From an uncultured Paludibacter sp. (GTDB lineage: Bacteria; Bacteroidota; Bacteroidia; Bacteroidales; Paludibacteraceae): a DNA stretch of 16,124 nucleotides. The stretch spans positions 1-16,124 of the forward strand of contig CALCBD010000019.1 in the NCBI GenBank assembly GCA_937897985.1, given 5' to 3'. The notes under the pieces are model-generated. The model was not told the DNA's origin. It saw only the letters and a list, made by a program, of their open reading frames with translations, and did not search any database. The translations under genes and the position numbers were made by a program. Positions 1 to 8,325 of the stretch are shown here, one piece after another. Numbering within the stretch: position 1 is the first letter of the stretch; every line of letters starts with the position of its first letter.

Positions 1-185
1 GCGACTGTTCTCGCCTTATATCCTGTAATCTCAGGAGCGATGAACAATTTCAGATTGCTACCTAATTCAGCATTATCACGTGCAAGCAAAATAGCTGCCT
101 GCACATTATCTGAAGGTGCACCACCATCAATACGCACACGGTCGTTGTGCGGAGCGATGGATCGTATGTATATTTCACGGCTCAT
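1..185 (-). CDS. Partial phage gene, N-terminal 61 residues only
   Basis: An open reading frame starts with ATG at 185 (MSREIYIRSIAPHNDRVRID) and runs leftward off the window edge without a stop, so only the first 61 codons are visible. It begins 3 bases after the stop of the upstream 279-aa gene, the same tight spacing as in the rest of the late operon, which supports it as real. The visible part contains no motif I recognise. It has a charged, mixed composition and neither a signal peptide nor a membrane segment. By position it is probably another virion or assembly protein. That is inferred from the neighbourhood only. Confidence 0.7.
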   Translation of the reverse strand, partial: MSREIYIRSIAPHNDRVRIDGGAPSDNVQAAILLARDNAELGSNLKLFIAPEITGYKARTV

Positions 186-188
186 TGA

Positions 189-1028
189 TTAATTATTTGA
201 AAGTTCGCAATCAATAGTAACAGTGAATTTTGTACTGTTTGCAGAGGCAGTAAAGCCGGAGACAGTTTCAATAATGAAATAAATGTTTCTCGCAACAGGA
301 TTGCACATAGCAATGTTGTAATCGTTCATTCCAACAGTTCCAAGATTGCCTGTACCCATCACAACAGGAACTGCCCCGACTCTCTTTGTAGCGTTTGCAT
401 AAGCAACAGCAAATGGTGAGTTATCTGAAATAAATGTTGGTGCATCTTTGTATAAATGCACGTTAAACTTAGTTCCAGCAACAGCTGTATCATCTGTTTG
501 AATTCTCACTCGAACAATCTTTACTCCGGTTCCGATCGCTTTTGCAACGTTCGCAAATGGAATAAATGCAGCTGTAGTGTCAGCAACAACATCACCGGCC
601 GTGTAAGGAGTTTGGTTTGCGGGACGGGTAATTTCAACGGAGAATGATTTTAATGTCGAACCACCTGAATTATTAACAGATTCATTAATAATGTTTAACA
701 GAACTTTAATCTGGTCCTGTTTTTCAGATGTAGCCGGATTTATTTTTGTTCCATCATTGTTTTTTATTACTGAAGTTCCATCAGTAATGTCAACAAAAAA
801 ATCAATTCCTTCAGCAATAGATCTAAACTGTTCTTCATTTACACATGAAAATAATTCATCATTTTCATCTTTAAATTCAATGTCAGTGATAAGACCGTAA
901 TAATATACTTTATCGTTGGCGTGAGCAAAAATTTTAATTTTGCTACCAAGAATCACGAAACCACATTTACCAGGATTTGTAACATCGCCAATACGCCATT
1001 TTCCGTTTTCGTCTTTGTAAATTTTCAT
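189..1028 (-). CDS. Phage virion structural protein (279 aa)
   Basis: This is a soluble protein with no signal peptide or membrane segment. The N-terminal half (about residues 1-105) is acidic and ends in NPATSEKQDQI, resembling the 'NPAT.EKQD' linker seen in many phage structural proteins. Residues ~130-279 begin with a TRPANQTPYTAGDVV stretch and continue as a beta-rich, Ala/Thr/Val-rich domain, as I recall from decoration- or virion-associated proteins of tailed phages. It lies after the fibre genes in the late operon, 129 bases downstream of the 379-aa gene. The gap holds three hairpins, so its mRNA may be separately processed or attenuated. Start ATG at 1028 is preceded by an A/T-rich leader and no clear ribosome binding site. 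A structural role is likely. The exact location in the particle is not known. Confidence 0.72.
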   Translation of the reverse strand: MKIYKDENGKWRIGDVTNPGKCGFVILGSKIKIFAHANDKVYYYGLITDIEFKDENDELFSCVNEEQFRSIAEGIDFFVDITDGTSVIKNNDGTKINPATSEKQDQIKVLLNIINESVNNSGGSTLKSFSVEITRPANQTPYTAGDVVADTTAAFIPFANVAKAIGTGVKIVRVRIQTDDTAVAGTKFNVHLYKDAPTFISDNSPFAVAYANATKRVGAVPVVMGTGNLGTVGMNDYNIAMCNPVARNIYFIIETVSGFTASANSTKFTVTIDCELSNN

Positions 1029-1063
1029 TTTGTATATATTTTAAAAATTGTTTTTTATTTTAA

Positions 1064-1153
1064 AGAACCCTGCACTTTATACAGGGTTCTGTTTTGGAAT
1101 CACATCACTTTAAGGCGTGATTCCTATCTGAGATCCCTACACTTTATGTAAGG
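1064..1153 (-). terminator. Three tandem hairpins with a shared loop motif
   Basis: The gap between two late genes holds three consecutive stem-loops. Arms are 1064-1072/1082-1090 (perfect 9 bp), 1096-1103/1117-1124 (perfect 8 bp) and 1135-1140/1148-1153 (6 bp with one mismatch). Each loop contains CACTTTA on the plus strand (TAAAGTG in the transcript), at 1073, 1106 and 1140, a spacing of 33-34 bases. The last hairpin reached by leftward transcription is followed by a U/A-rich run, so it could be an intrinsic terminator. The shared loop also suggests a binding or processing site. Confidence 0.6.
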
Positions 1154-1157
1154 AAAA

Positions 1158-2297
1158 CTAATCAATAATTTCAATAGTTTTTATAAAACTTTCCGAAAGG
1201 CTTCTTATAGGTGTTTCAACTTGTTTAATTCCTAAAATCACTTTTGTTTTAGGACCGTAAATATATCGAGGTTGCCAATTCCATGTATAAGTTTTTAATG
1301 CCTTTTCACCTTCTGTTCTGTTAAATAGTGGATTATCTATCCGAATACAGAAGGCATATAGTCCGCGCAGGGTATTTCCGGATGATGTTGTACCATTGAT
1401 AATCTCAAGTTTTTTTGTTTTGCTTGCAGAAAGTCTGATATCAACTAGTAAATCAGATATTTTTTTTTCACGCACTAAATGAGTCATTAGCCTTGATAGT
1501 TTTAATGTTTCTCCAGTAAATTTGTTACGCGGGACGAAGAATGTACCATCTGGCCTGTAAGGCTGATTAATTGTGTATTCATAACAGGTGTTTTTTGGCT
1601 CAACCCATTTCAGTTTTGATTTTCGTAATTTACTTGAAAAAACATTTTTCTTAACACTATGTATGTTTTTCTTTCGTAGAAGCACAATTGTTGGATTATA
1701 TTTCAAAAATTCAGAACTGGGCAATGTCCCAAGATGCATATTAATAACATCATTCTGCACTTCATCATAATCACTTTTTGGAGAAATTCTCGTATAAACA
1801 ACATCTATTTTAGGAATGAACATTGTACTTGGAATTTCAAAATCAATATCCTGCATACGGAATTTTGCATTTCCGCCAGGTACGATATGTCTTTTTAGAT
1901 TTATACCGGAAGGCTCAAAATATATTGGGTTTTGTGATTCAATTATTTCCTTTACTATCGAAAACTGACTCAAAATTTCACCTTCATTTTCAGGATCAGC
2001 GATTGGAGAAAAATCGACACTATAAATATCCTTGTATATTCGAACAGGTATATTTTTTAAAATAGTATCTCCAATATAAATGTTTACTAACGAGTCATTT
2101 GGAAATGAAATGTTTTCAACAAATCTAAAATTAATAAGCCATGCTGCATTTTTTCCGGCTCCAGAAATCCAGTATTCATCCGGTTGCTCATACATTTTGT
2201 AATCAGCGTCATTTTCAGCTGATTTGTCGAGTACGGTGGCTCTTTGTGAGTAAACTTCCTTAAAGAGATCTTCCTTTATATTAATAATTTTTTCCAT
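1158..2297 (-). CDS. Uncharacterised late-operon phage protein (379 aa)
   Basis: I do not recognise this protein. It is hydrophilic and beta-rich, without a signal peptide, membrane segment or obvious enzyme motif. It has a lysine-rich central patch at about residues 210-235 and several Trp/Tyr-rich stretches near the C-terminus (TYTWNWQPRYIYGPKTK, about residues 335-351). The ATG at 2297 lies 12 bases after the stop of the 1062-aa fibre-like gene, so the two are almost certainly co-transcribed and perhaps translationally coupled. Position directly after the fibre suggests a fibre-associated, baseplate or virion-surface role. That is inference from gene order. The gene ends with TAG at 1158, immediately before the three-hairpin block, which may mark a transcript boundary. 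Confidence 0.65.
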   Translation of the reverse strand: MEKIINIKEDLFKEVYSQRATVLDKSAENDADYKMYEQPDEYWISGAGKNAAWLINFRFVENISFPNDSLVNIYIGDTILKNIPVRIYKDIYSVDFSPIADPENEGEILSQFSIVKEIIESQNPIYFEPSGINLKRHIVPGGNAKFRMQDIDFEIPSTMFIPKIDVVYTRISPKSDYDEVQNDVINMHLGTLPSSEFLKYNPTIVLLRKKNIHSVKKNVFSSKLRKSKLKWVEPKNTCYEYTINQPYRPDGTFFVPRNKFTGETLKLSRLMTHLVREKKISDLLVDIRLSASKTKKLEIINGTTSSGNTLRGLYAFCIRIDNPLFNRTEGEKALKTYTWNWQPRYIYGPKTKVILGIKQVETPIRSLSESFIKTIEIID

Positions 2298-2309
2298 CGA
2301 TATTTACTG

Positions 2310-5300
2310 TTAAATTTTTTGCCATCCTTCACCGTTGAACTTCCAGTTTCTTATCCCTTTACTGTATAATTGACCAAGTGCCGGATTCAATGGAATTCCG
2401 GATACTGAAATCACATTATCAATTGTTACCATTATCTGATTGCTGTAATAAACTGTACCGATAATTTCCTTTACCACATATCCACGTACATAGTATTGTT
2501 TAATATCAGGGAATGACACAGTTGCAATCCCGTTTTTTGCACTTACAGCCGTTGCATTAAATATTGTAGGAGCCGGAAGAGTTGAAAAAACAATTCCTCT
2601 TTCACCTGTCACTCCGGACACTGCAATCTGGAAAATGCCAAGATTATCAACCAGGCTTGTTTTTGTCAATTCAAGAGTGGGGACTGCGGGATCTTCACCA
2701 CCTTCAGCCTCAGTTGTGAATGATGTTTGAGCACCTAAAATTGTTGTTTGCCCCTCCGGAGTGGTATAAGTTAAGTACGATCTTACGTAATAAGTTGTAG
2801 CCGGAGTTAATTCGATAAACGAAGCTACACCCGAGGCGCTTGTTCCAAAACTGTTATTTTGAATCCAGTTATTTTCATTATTGATTGCACCGTCGTTCAA
2901 TAATATACCATGTTCAACGATTGTATTATTGTTCAGTGCTGAAACAGCTGTTCTGACAGACAAACTCAAATTTGTTTTCGAAATCAGCGTACAAGCTCCG
3001 GCAACCGGTGCCACCTGTACTGCAGCAATACTGAATTGTTTCTGCGCACTGAATGATTTCAATTGTCCGTTGTCGGCATAAGCTTTGAACACATAGGTTT
3101 TTCCTGCAGTAAAACTACCAATAGGAATTTCAACCGTATTATTGAGTACTTCGCCTGCAGTAAGAGTTATCACATGACCGCTTGTCGGCAATGTGTCGGG
3201 CAAAATAAATGTTGCCGATGTTTTTTCGGCCCATACTAATTTATTCACCACAGCAATTCCTCCATCATCGGTAGTGTTCATGCCCAGTGTGACACCTGTA
3301 GTTTTAACAACTGCATCCAATAGAGATATCACCGGTGCTGTTATCAGATCGGCAGTACGGAAAGAATATTCTTCTCCATATTTTGTTTCAGTTCCGTTCG
3401 TATAATAAGCTTTCACATAATAATTTCGTCCGGGTAATAAGTTCGTCAAAACTGAATCGAAAATGCCAAGTCCATTGCCGGTAATTTCTTCTCTTGTCTT
3501 AGTACTCAGTGCAATTGTCGGATTTTGTGTCAGACTCCAGACAACGCCTTTGGCCGTTATTTGCGATCCGCCATCATTCTGAATTATACCACCACTCACA
3601 GCTGATGTTGATTTCAATGTGCCTGGTTGCTTTGTATGAATAAAGTCATTGATGACCGGTGCAATGGTTGTGGCCAGTTCTGTACTTCCATCGCTGTAGC
3701 CGGTACCGGTTGCATTGGTAGCAAAAGCACGGAAATAATACTTAGTATTGGCCTTCAGTCCGGTGACAGTAGGGTAGAAGGTAGCATCGATATCGCGTCG
3801 TTCTTCCTGTTCGTTGATGATGACAACTGTCGACCCATTACTTCCGTCGGCTTTCGGGTTACCTGTAGTATTAAAGCACACACCGCGGGCTGTCACCACA
3901 CTACCGCCAGTATCGGTAATACGGGCCGAAAGGTACGTTCTTCCGTTGCTGTCACTCAACTGGCTTTCACCGAATGTGCAATTGAGCACAATTTTCGGAA
4001 CTGTTTGCGCGGCCTTATACGTTGTGAATTGCTTCCACTGGTTCGCAGCTTCCGGATGATTTAAATAATAATCATTTGAAAACGGAACAGCATTGACGTC
4101 ACAGTTCGGATAATAAATCGAATCATCGGAATATATTACATAGGTTCTTGCATAATACAGCGTTGCAGGTTGCAGCCCGTCAATATTTATGACTGAATAA
4201 TCAATATCAGGTTGTGGAGCTCTTTCGGCCCAGTCTGTGAAAACATACCGCGAATCAGTTGTTGCTTTGATTGTTCCGACAGCGTTTGGAACAGGATCCT
4301 GAGTTTTGCCAACGACAATTCCGATTTCCTTAATTGATTTTGTGCCGAGATAGGCAATCAAAAGGTTATAACTTACAGAATTTGAAGCAATAAAACGAGG
4401 TGTACTATACGTAACAATTGTTTCAAGCACCTGGCTAAGTGTTGTCACAGTTTTCACAGCCTGATACACTATTGTTTCATCGCCATTCTGATCATAAATT
4501 ATGTAATATTGACGATAATAGTAGGTAGTATTTGCTGTAAGTCCAAGAAACAAAAAGTTCCTGGCATACCAACCGGATATTCCTCCCTGTTGACCTTTTT
4601 CCTTATATACACAACCGGCTTTCCCCTTTTCCGGATTCTGTTCTGAACTCGATATTACAAAACCATGTGTTTTGCAATAACCACCCAGCCATTTGCTATG
4701 TCCGAAAAATTGCAATGAAGTAGTGAAATTGATTTTCACTCCATTATCATCAAAAATTCCATCATACGGCTGATAATCAACATTCGATTCAACTCCGTAC
4801 ATTCCGCCCATTAGTCCGAAATGATTCTCAGACATTGGTACCTTGAAATCATATCCATGCCAGATCCACAAATCCGTATATCCGGATTGAGGATAAATTG
4901 TTGCAGACCATGCTGCCCGATCGAACTTAAAATATTTATCCCATTTTTCAACATCTGTCACCGGATAATCAGGATCAAAGTGAGGGAATAAATTATTGTC
5001 GAGATAAGTAGAAGCGGCATAAGTTCCAGTTCTTGTAAATGTATCAGCAGCGACCAGGCCGGTAACAGTTCCGTCATCTTTTACAAGTAAATGTGAATAG
5101 TTATTCATCATATCTATGCCGGTAGGGACAAAATAATCAAGATATCGTACCATTTGCCCGAGTCTACCCCATGTTGGATTAAATAATTCTACTTCGAAAT
5201 TTCTTCCATTTTCTACGAATTTCCAATAACCGGTTAGTTTTCCTATAATCACATTTTTATATTCTTTTGATTCATAGGGAGCACACATCCATGATATTAC

Positions 5301-5498
5301 GCTTTCAATGAATCCGGGGTACGTAGATACGTAGGCTACATATCTTGAGCATTGAGTCAGTGTTTTATTTCTCGGGTCCCGATAGTCAGTTATCCGGTCA
5401 TTGCTTGAAGTTTTAAGAATGAGACCTGAAATTGAAGGATCGAACTGGTTGAATCTTTCAGCTCCGTTGATGTCTGTTGGTATAAGTGGTAATGCCAT
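2310..5498 (-). CDS. Tail-fibre-like protein with seven FN3-like repeats
   Basis: This 1062-aa protein has an N-terminal region (about 1-310) rich in Trp/Tyr/Phe/Gly, then about seven fibronectin-III-like beta modules. Each module is marked by a 'xTYYxRAY' strand: residues ~325, 447, 587, 692, 800, 902 and 1001, so spacing is about 100-140 residues. A short C-terminal cap (~1030-1062, ending RNWKFNGEGWQKI) resembles the conserved tips of Bacteroidota phage fibre or baseplate proteins. There is no signal peptide, which argues against a host secreted adhesin. It probably forms an elongated, surface-exposed virion fibre used in host recognition or glycan contact. The 86-aa gene sits just upstream and the 379-aa gene just downstream. 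The DNA for residues ~500-612 (about 3660-4000) is near 50% G+C, against roughly 30-35% around it, suggesting module exchange. The fibre role is inferred from domain make-up and location. Confidence 0.8.
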   Translation of the reverse strand: MALPLIPTDINGAERFNQFDPSISGLILKTSSNDRITDYRDPRNKTLTQCSRYVAYVSTYPGFIESVISWMCAPYESKEYKNVIIGKLTGYWKFVENGRNFEVELFNPTWGRLGQMVRYLDYFVPTGIDMMNNYSHLLVKDDGTVTGLVAADTFTRTGTYAASTYLDNNLFPHFDPDYPVTDVEKWDKYFKFDRAAWSATIYPQSGYTDLWIWHGYDFKVPMSENHFGLMGGMYGVESNVDYQPYDGIFDDNGVKINFTTSLQFFGHSKWLGGYCKTHGFVISSSEQNPEKGKAGCVYKEKGQQGGISGWYARNFLFLGLTANTTYYYRQYYIIYDQNGDETIVYQAVKTVTTLSQVLETIVTYSTPRFIASNSVSYNLLIAYLGTKSIKEIGIVVGKTQDPVPNAVGTIKATTDSRYVFTDWAERAPQPDIDYSVINIDGLQPATLYYARTYVIYSDDSIYYPNCDVNAVPFSNDYYLNHPEAANQWKQFTTYKAAQTVPKIVLNCTFGESQLSDSNGRTYLSARITDTGGSVVTARGVCFNTTGNPKADGSNGSTVVIINEQEERRDIDATFYPTVTGLKANTKYYFRAFATNATGTGYSDGSTELATTIAPVINDFIHTKQPGTLKSTSAVSGGIIQNDGGSQITAKGVVWSLTQNPTIALSTKTREEITGNGLGIFDSVLTNLLPGRNYYVKAYYTNGTETKYGEEYSFRTADLITAPVISLLDAVVKTTGVTLGMNTTDDGGIAVVNKLVWAEKTSATFILPDTLPTSGHVITLTAGEVLNNTVEIPIGSFTAGKTYVFKAYADNGQLKSFSAQKQFSIAAVQVAPVAGACTLISKTNLSLSVRTAVSALNNNTIVEHGILLNDGAINNENNWIQNNSFGTSASGVASFIELTPATTYYVRSYLTYTTPEGQTTILGAQTSFTTEAEGGEDPAVPTLELTKTSLVDNLGIFQIAVSGVTGERGIVFSTLPAPTIFNATAVSAKNGIATVSFPDIKQYYVRGYVVKEIIGTVYYSNQIMVTIDNVISVSGIPLNPALGQLYSKGIRNWKFNGEGWQKI

Positions 5499-5512
5499 TT
5501 TCGTGTTTATTT

Positions 5513-5773
5513 TTAAAGTTCAATCCAGGCGCCGGACACATAAGTATAATCAATGTAGGTAACTGTCGAGATCCAGTGGTCTCCTTCCTCCGGATTAATT
5601 GGAGCAGTGGCCGAAGTGGTGGAGTTTTGACTTGCACCGTTATTCGAATTTTTTTCTTCGACATATTCAATTATATCTTCGAGAATTGCACCAACGCGGA
5701 CCTGTGTATTTTTTGATATCCCGGTTTCGTTTTTAATTATCTCGGCTTTAGCCAGTATGTCAGATTTATTCAT
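5513..5773 (-). CDS. Small fibre-associated phage protein (86 aa)
   Basis: The first ~40 residues (KAEIIKNETGISKNTQVRVG and on to about residue 38) match a short helical pattern that I recall at the N-termini of Bacteroidota phage fibre or baseplate proteins. A low-complexity Asn/Ser/Thr/Ala linker (~41-57) follows. The C-terminal tail (DHWISTVTYIDYTYVSGAWIEL) is aromatic and beta-like and may be an attachment peptide. The gene ends 14 bases before the large fibre gene and probably works with it, as an adaptor, trimerisation module or chaperone. A 57-base gap separates it from the 130-aa gene upstream. Start ATG at 5773. Function is inferred. Confidence 0.68.
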   Translation of the reverse strand: MNKSDILAKAEIIKNETGISKNTQVRVGAILEDIIEYVEEKNSNNGASQNSTTSATAPINPEEGDHWISTVTYIDYTYVSGAWIEL

Positions 5774-5830
5774 CTTTCTTAATTTTTACAAAACAAAAAA
5801 ACTATTTAACCTCTCAAAAAAAAAAGACAT

Positions 5831-6223
5831 TTAAAAACTCATTGCAGAACTATTCATTGTTTCATGCATCATAATTTTAAATTCTTCGCCATAGAGTGCT
5901 GCTGTCTTTTCAGTAAGCAATTTAACCGAATGATACCATGGCTTATTATACCATGGTTTTCTTCTTGTATTTTGTTGTCCCTGTTTTACTCCTCTTCTTA
6001 CACCCATATCAACCATTCGCCCGTAATACATATAGGTAAATACTATTTTGCCAATGTCGCCACCTGCTGAAGCAATAACCTGGTATTGGAACGAACGGAG
6101 TAAATCACCGGTATCGCGAATATTCATGATCATCACCTTTTCTTCCCAAATGGTTACCATCATTTTCGCCCAGGCTTCGTAATATGCTGCTTTATCAGCT
6201 CCAGTCTGCAGGATCATATACAA
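5831..6223 (-). CDS. Probable phage head-tail/tail assembly protein (130 aa)
   Basis: A small, mostly helical protein with a basic, aromatic motif RRKPWYNKPWYHSVKLL at about residues 86-102, then a helical acidic tail. I recall similar short proteins with a 'RKPW(Y/F)xKxxYxSVxKL' motif in Bacteroidota prophages, between the portal region and the fibre genes. They may correspond to neck or tail-completion proteins of the HK97-gp10 type, but I could not check that. The first ATG (6223) overlaps the upstream gene by 29 bases. An in-frame ATG at 6217 shortens this only slightly, and Met21/22 (about 6163) would remove it, so the true start is uncertain. The overlap suggests translational coupling. 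Confidence 0.65.
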   Translation of the reverse strand: MYMILQTGADKAAYYEAWAKMMVTIWEEKVMIMNIRDTGDLLRSFQYQVIASAGGDIGKIVFTYMYYGRMVDMGVRRGVKQGQQNTRRKPWYNKPWYHSVKLLTEKTAALYGEEFKIMMHETMNSSAMSF

Positions 6224-6674
6224 GATCTGTTGGTTCGTTGAAACTTATCATAAAATATAGCCCGGTACATCCGTTGGCGAAATACTCATCAATTTCGTAA
6301 TGAGGCATTCTCGATTTTTCAAGAAAATATAATTCTTCCAACTCCTGAGCATCAGCAATAATTTTTGACTGAAACCTGTTCATTATTTGCCGGCAAATTG
6401 CAAGTTTATTTTCGCGATCAGTCATATTTTTAATATCATACCTCATAAGGATAAAAACAATAACTGTTCTTCGTTTAAACCATCCACCACCTGCGCCCTG
6501 AAAAGTATATCCATCGTCAGTATCATCAACTGCAGTAAAATTTTCACTTATACGGTCCTCTATTATTTCTTCGAGGTTCCTGATACCACTTACTTTTTTA
6601 GCAGCAAACTTGTACTGTTTTGTAAGTTTGAGTTTACCGGTGCAATTTTCAAAATATGTAATCGAATTGAACAT
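6195..6674 (-). CDS. Probable phage neck/tail protein (159 aa)
   Basis: A 159-aa alpha/beta protein without signal or membrane segments. It contains a glycine-rich turn and basic strand (GAGGGWFKRRTVIVFILM, ~60-77), a helical stretch (~82-115), and a C-terminal strand-rich part ending PTDLVYDPADWS. Size and position, two genes after the portal-associated genes and overlapping the next gene, fit a tail-terminator or head-tail connector. I do not recognise a named family. The start ATG at 6674 follows the upstream stop by 9 bases, and the gene overlaps its downstream neighbour by 29 bases, so it belongs to the same operon. Confidence 0.65.
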   Translation of the reverse strand: MFNSITYFENCTGKLKLTKQYKFAAKKVSGIRNLEEIIEDRISENFTAVDDTDDGYTFQGAGGGWFKRRTVIVFILMRYDIKNMTDRENKLAICRQIMNRFQSKIIADAQELEELYFLEKSRMPHYEIDEYFANGCTGLYFMISFNEPTDLVYDPADWS

Positions 6675-6683
6675 AATTTTTAT

Positions 6684-7460
6684 TTAATGATTAGGGTTTG
6701 ACTTTAATTTTTCGTACTCAAAACATTGCTGATTAAGTTCATCTAGTGCGCTGTGTGTTAGTGAAGCAAGTACTTGTGTTTCCTTTGTAACATCTCCTTT
6801 ACTTAACATCCGGATTTGATTTCGGATAATAAGTTCCATATTTGGTGGAACAATTTCAAAATCAGGATTCTCAAATTCGTTTTTTTTGTCTTTTTGGAAA
6901 AGATATGGCCACTTTGTACTGAATTCCTTCTTAATTCCATGCATCCAGCACAGGCAAGTGAATTGTTCAATCTCCTTATTTCGAATTTTTCGGGCAATTT
7001 TTTGTGTTTTTTTTTGGCTGTAATTGGTTCCGGACTGGTACAAAGTAGCTGTAAGCATTAGCAGTTCATTTTTATCCTTTGTGAATATATAAGCCTGATA
7101 ATGATTTTCTGCATTGATATACTGAAGCAGCTTTGCATCTCTCATCAGTTCGTCGCATGGGTGCAAACCATTAATTTTGAGTGGGCGTATACCGCTGAAA
7201 TCAGAAGTAATCCAACTCATTTTTTTTATAAAATAGTTCATTTCATGTATACTCCATGAAAAAAAGCCTTTCAGCCCTTTTTTTGCAAGTATGTACTTAT
7301 CGGCATAACCAATAATTGGTTTCACACCCGTAAATTTTATAAAACATCGTCTCCATATATCTTTTTCGGACATTCCGTAGATATTAAGAGCTGCTACATA
7401 CCGAATTTGCTTATCGGTCATTTCAGTGTAATCACGTGGAATAATCAAATTTATATCCAT
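6684..7460 (-). CDS. Uncharacterised phage protein downstream of the portal (258 aa)
   Basis: I recognise the general type, a helical ~250-aa protein common in the structural modules of Bacteroidota prophages, but know no function. The N-terminus (YTEMTDKQIRYVAALNIYG, ~11-29) resembles an 'eLtxeQxxyv' helix. The middle is basic and rich in Lys and aromatic residues. A CLCW pair of cysteines occurs at about 169-172. The C-terminal ~45 residues are helical and polar. The ATG at 7460 shares its A with the TAA stop of the upstream gene (TAATG), a classic translational coupling, so the two products are probably needed in related amounts. Candidate roles are head-tail connection or tail assembly. 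Confidence 0.65.
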   Translation of the reverse strand: MDINLIIPRDYTEMTDKQIRYVAALNIYGMSEKDIWRRCFIKFTGVKPIIGYADKYILAKKGLKGFFSWSIHEMNYFIKKMSWITSDFSGIRPLKINGLHPCDELMRDAKLLQYINAENHYQAYIFTKDKNELLMLTATLYQSGTNYSQKKTQKIARKIRNKEIEQFTCLCWMHGIKKEFSTKWPYLFQKDKKNEFENPDFEIVPPNMELIIRNQIRMLSKGDVTKETQVLASLTHSALDELNQQCFEYEKLKSNPNH

Positions 7461-8296
7461 TACATACCAAAAAAATAGGTTGAATCTTCCTGTTTGTTTT
7501 CGTAATTTGCCGAATGCCTGAGCGTATATTCCGGACTTGAAACATAAGTTATGTATTTTGTAGTGTCAGATTCCAATAAGTTACTGATTTCGTTCAATGT
7601 TTTAAGTGCATTATCATTGTTTTTTATAAAAATCTGCCCTAATACCTGTTTACATAATGTAATTACCGGAGCTGCATCAGTGGTTATGTTGTTATTTGAC
7701 ACCATTGATATTAATTCAGCCAAATATTTTTTTGATACAACGGGCGCCAGTACATTATTTTGATTCGAAACCAAATTAGGTTTCTCTTTCAGAAATACGG
7801 TACGTTTGTTCCCTTCAACCTGTGCCGAACGGGCAAAGTCAATACCTGTTACAAATAAACAATCGAAAATCTGCGGATATCCACTGAATTTTTTCCATTC
7901 TGACAGTAAATTACTATTCATACGTATTGATTCAGTAAGCAAATCCATTAAAGTATTAATCTGATCGTCACACCATGCAATTAACCTCTCAACTCTTTCT
8001 TTCGAAGCCGGTGCCATGTTTCCGGTATTTGTGACTGCAAATCCTGTTTTAGTCTGAATTAAGTCAGTAAATGGAATTGAATGATGATATCCAAGCAAAC
8101 AATGTATTTTATTTGCTATTTTACGGATATCATTATCAGCGGATAATGCCTCAAGTGCTGACATTGCATTAGTTCCAAAAGACATTAATTCCATTTCAGC
8201 ATCAGCATCGTACATAAACGTAGCAATAGCATCCCACGTTGTTCCGGCTGCTGTTGGAATATATTTTACAAAATCTTCTATTGAGCTTACTAACAT
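7460..8296 (-). CDS. Probable head-tail connector-like phage protein (278 aa)
   Basis: An almost wholly alpha-helical protein immediately downstream of the portal-like gene (29-base gap). It begins with an 'SIEDFVKYIPTAAGTTWDAI' stretch (residues 5-24) that resembles the start of a family of Bacteroidota phage proteins found next to the portal; I believe this is the DUF6712 family, but could not check. The position is where a head-tail connector or adaptor is normally encoded. No cysteine clusters, signal peptide or membrane segment are seen. Its stop codon overlaps the start of the next gene (TAATG). The start ATG at 8296 has only A/T-rich sequence upstream, with no clear ribosome binding site, as is usual in this phylum. 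Confidence 0.68.
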   Translation of the reverse strand: MLVSSIEDFVKYIPTAAGTTWDAIATFMYDADAEMELMSFGTNAMSALEALSADNDIRKIANKIHCLLGYHHSIPFTDLIQTKTGFAVTNTGNMAPASKERVERLIAWCDDQINTLMDLLTESIRMNSNLLSEWKKFSGYPQIFDCLFVTGIDFARSAQVEGNKRTVFLKEKPNLVSNQNNVLAPVVSKKYLAELISMVSNNNITTDAAPVITLCKQVLGQIFIKNNDNALKTLNEISNLLESDTTKYITYVSSPEYTLRHSANYENKQEDSTYFFGM

Positions 8297-8325
8297 ATAG
8301 TTAATTGTTAATTGATTGTTGATAA

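Noticed and set aside
3627..4064. 145-codon plus-strand ORF opposite the fibre-like gene
   Set aside because: It lies wholly antisense to the strongly supported 1062-aa gene, in its G+C-rich part where long shadow frames are expected, and its Cys/Ser/Ile-rich product shows no domain or start signal.
5934..5960. Direct repeat of ATACCATGG
   Set aside because: It falls in the coding sequence for a KPWYNKPWYH motif of the 130-aa protein, so it reflects a repeated peptide rather than a DNA site.
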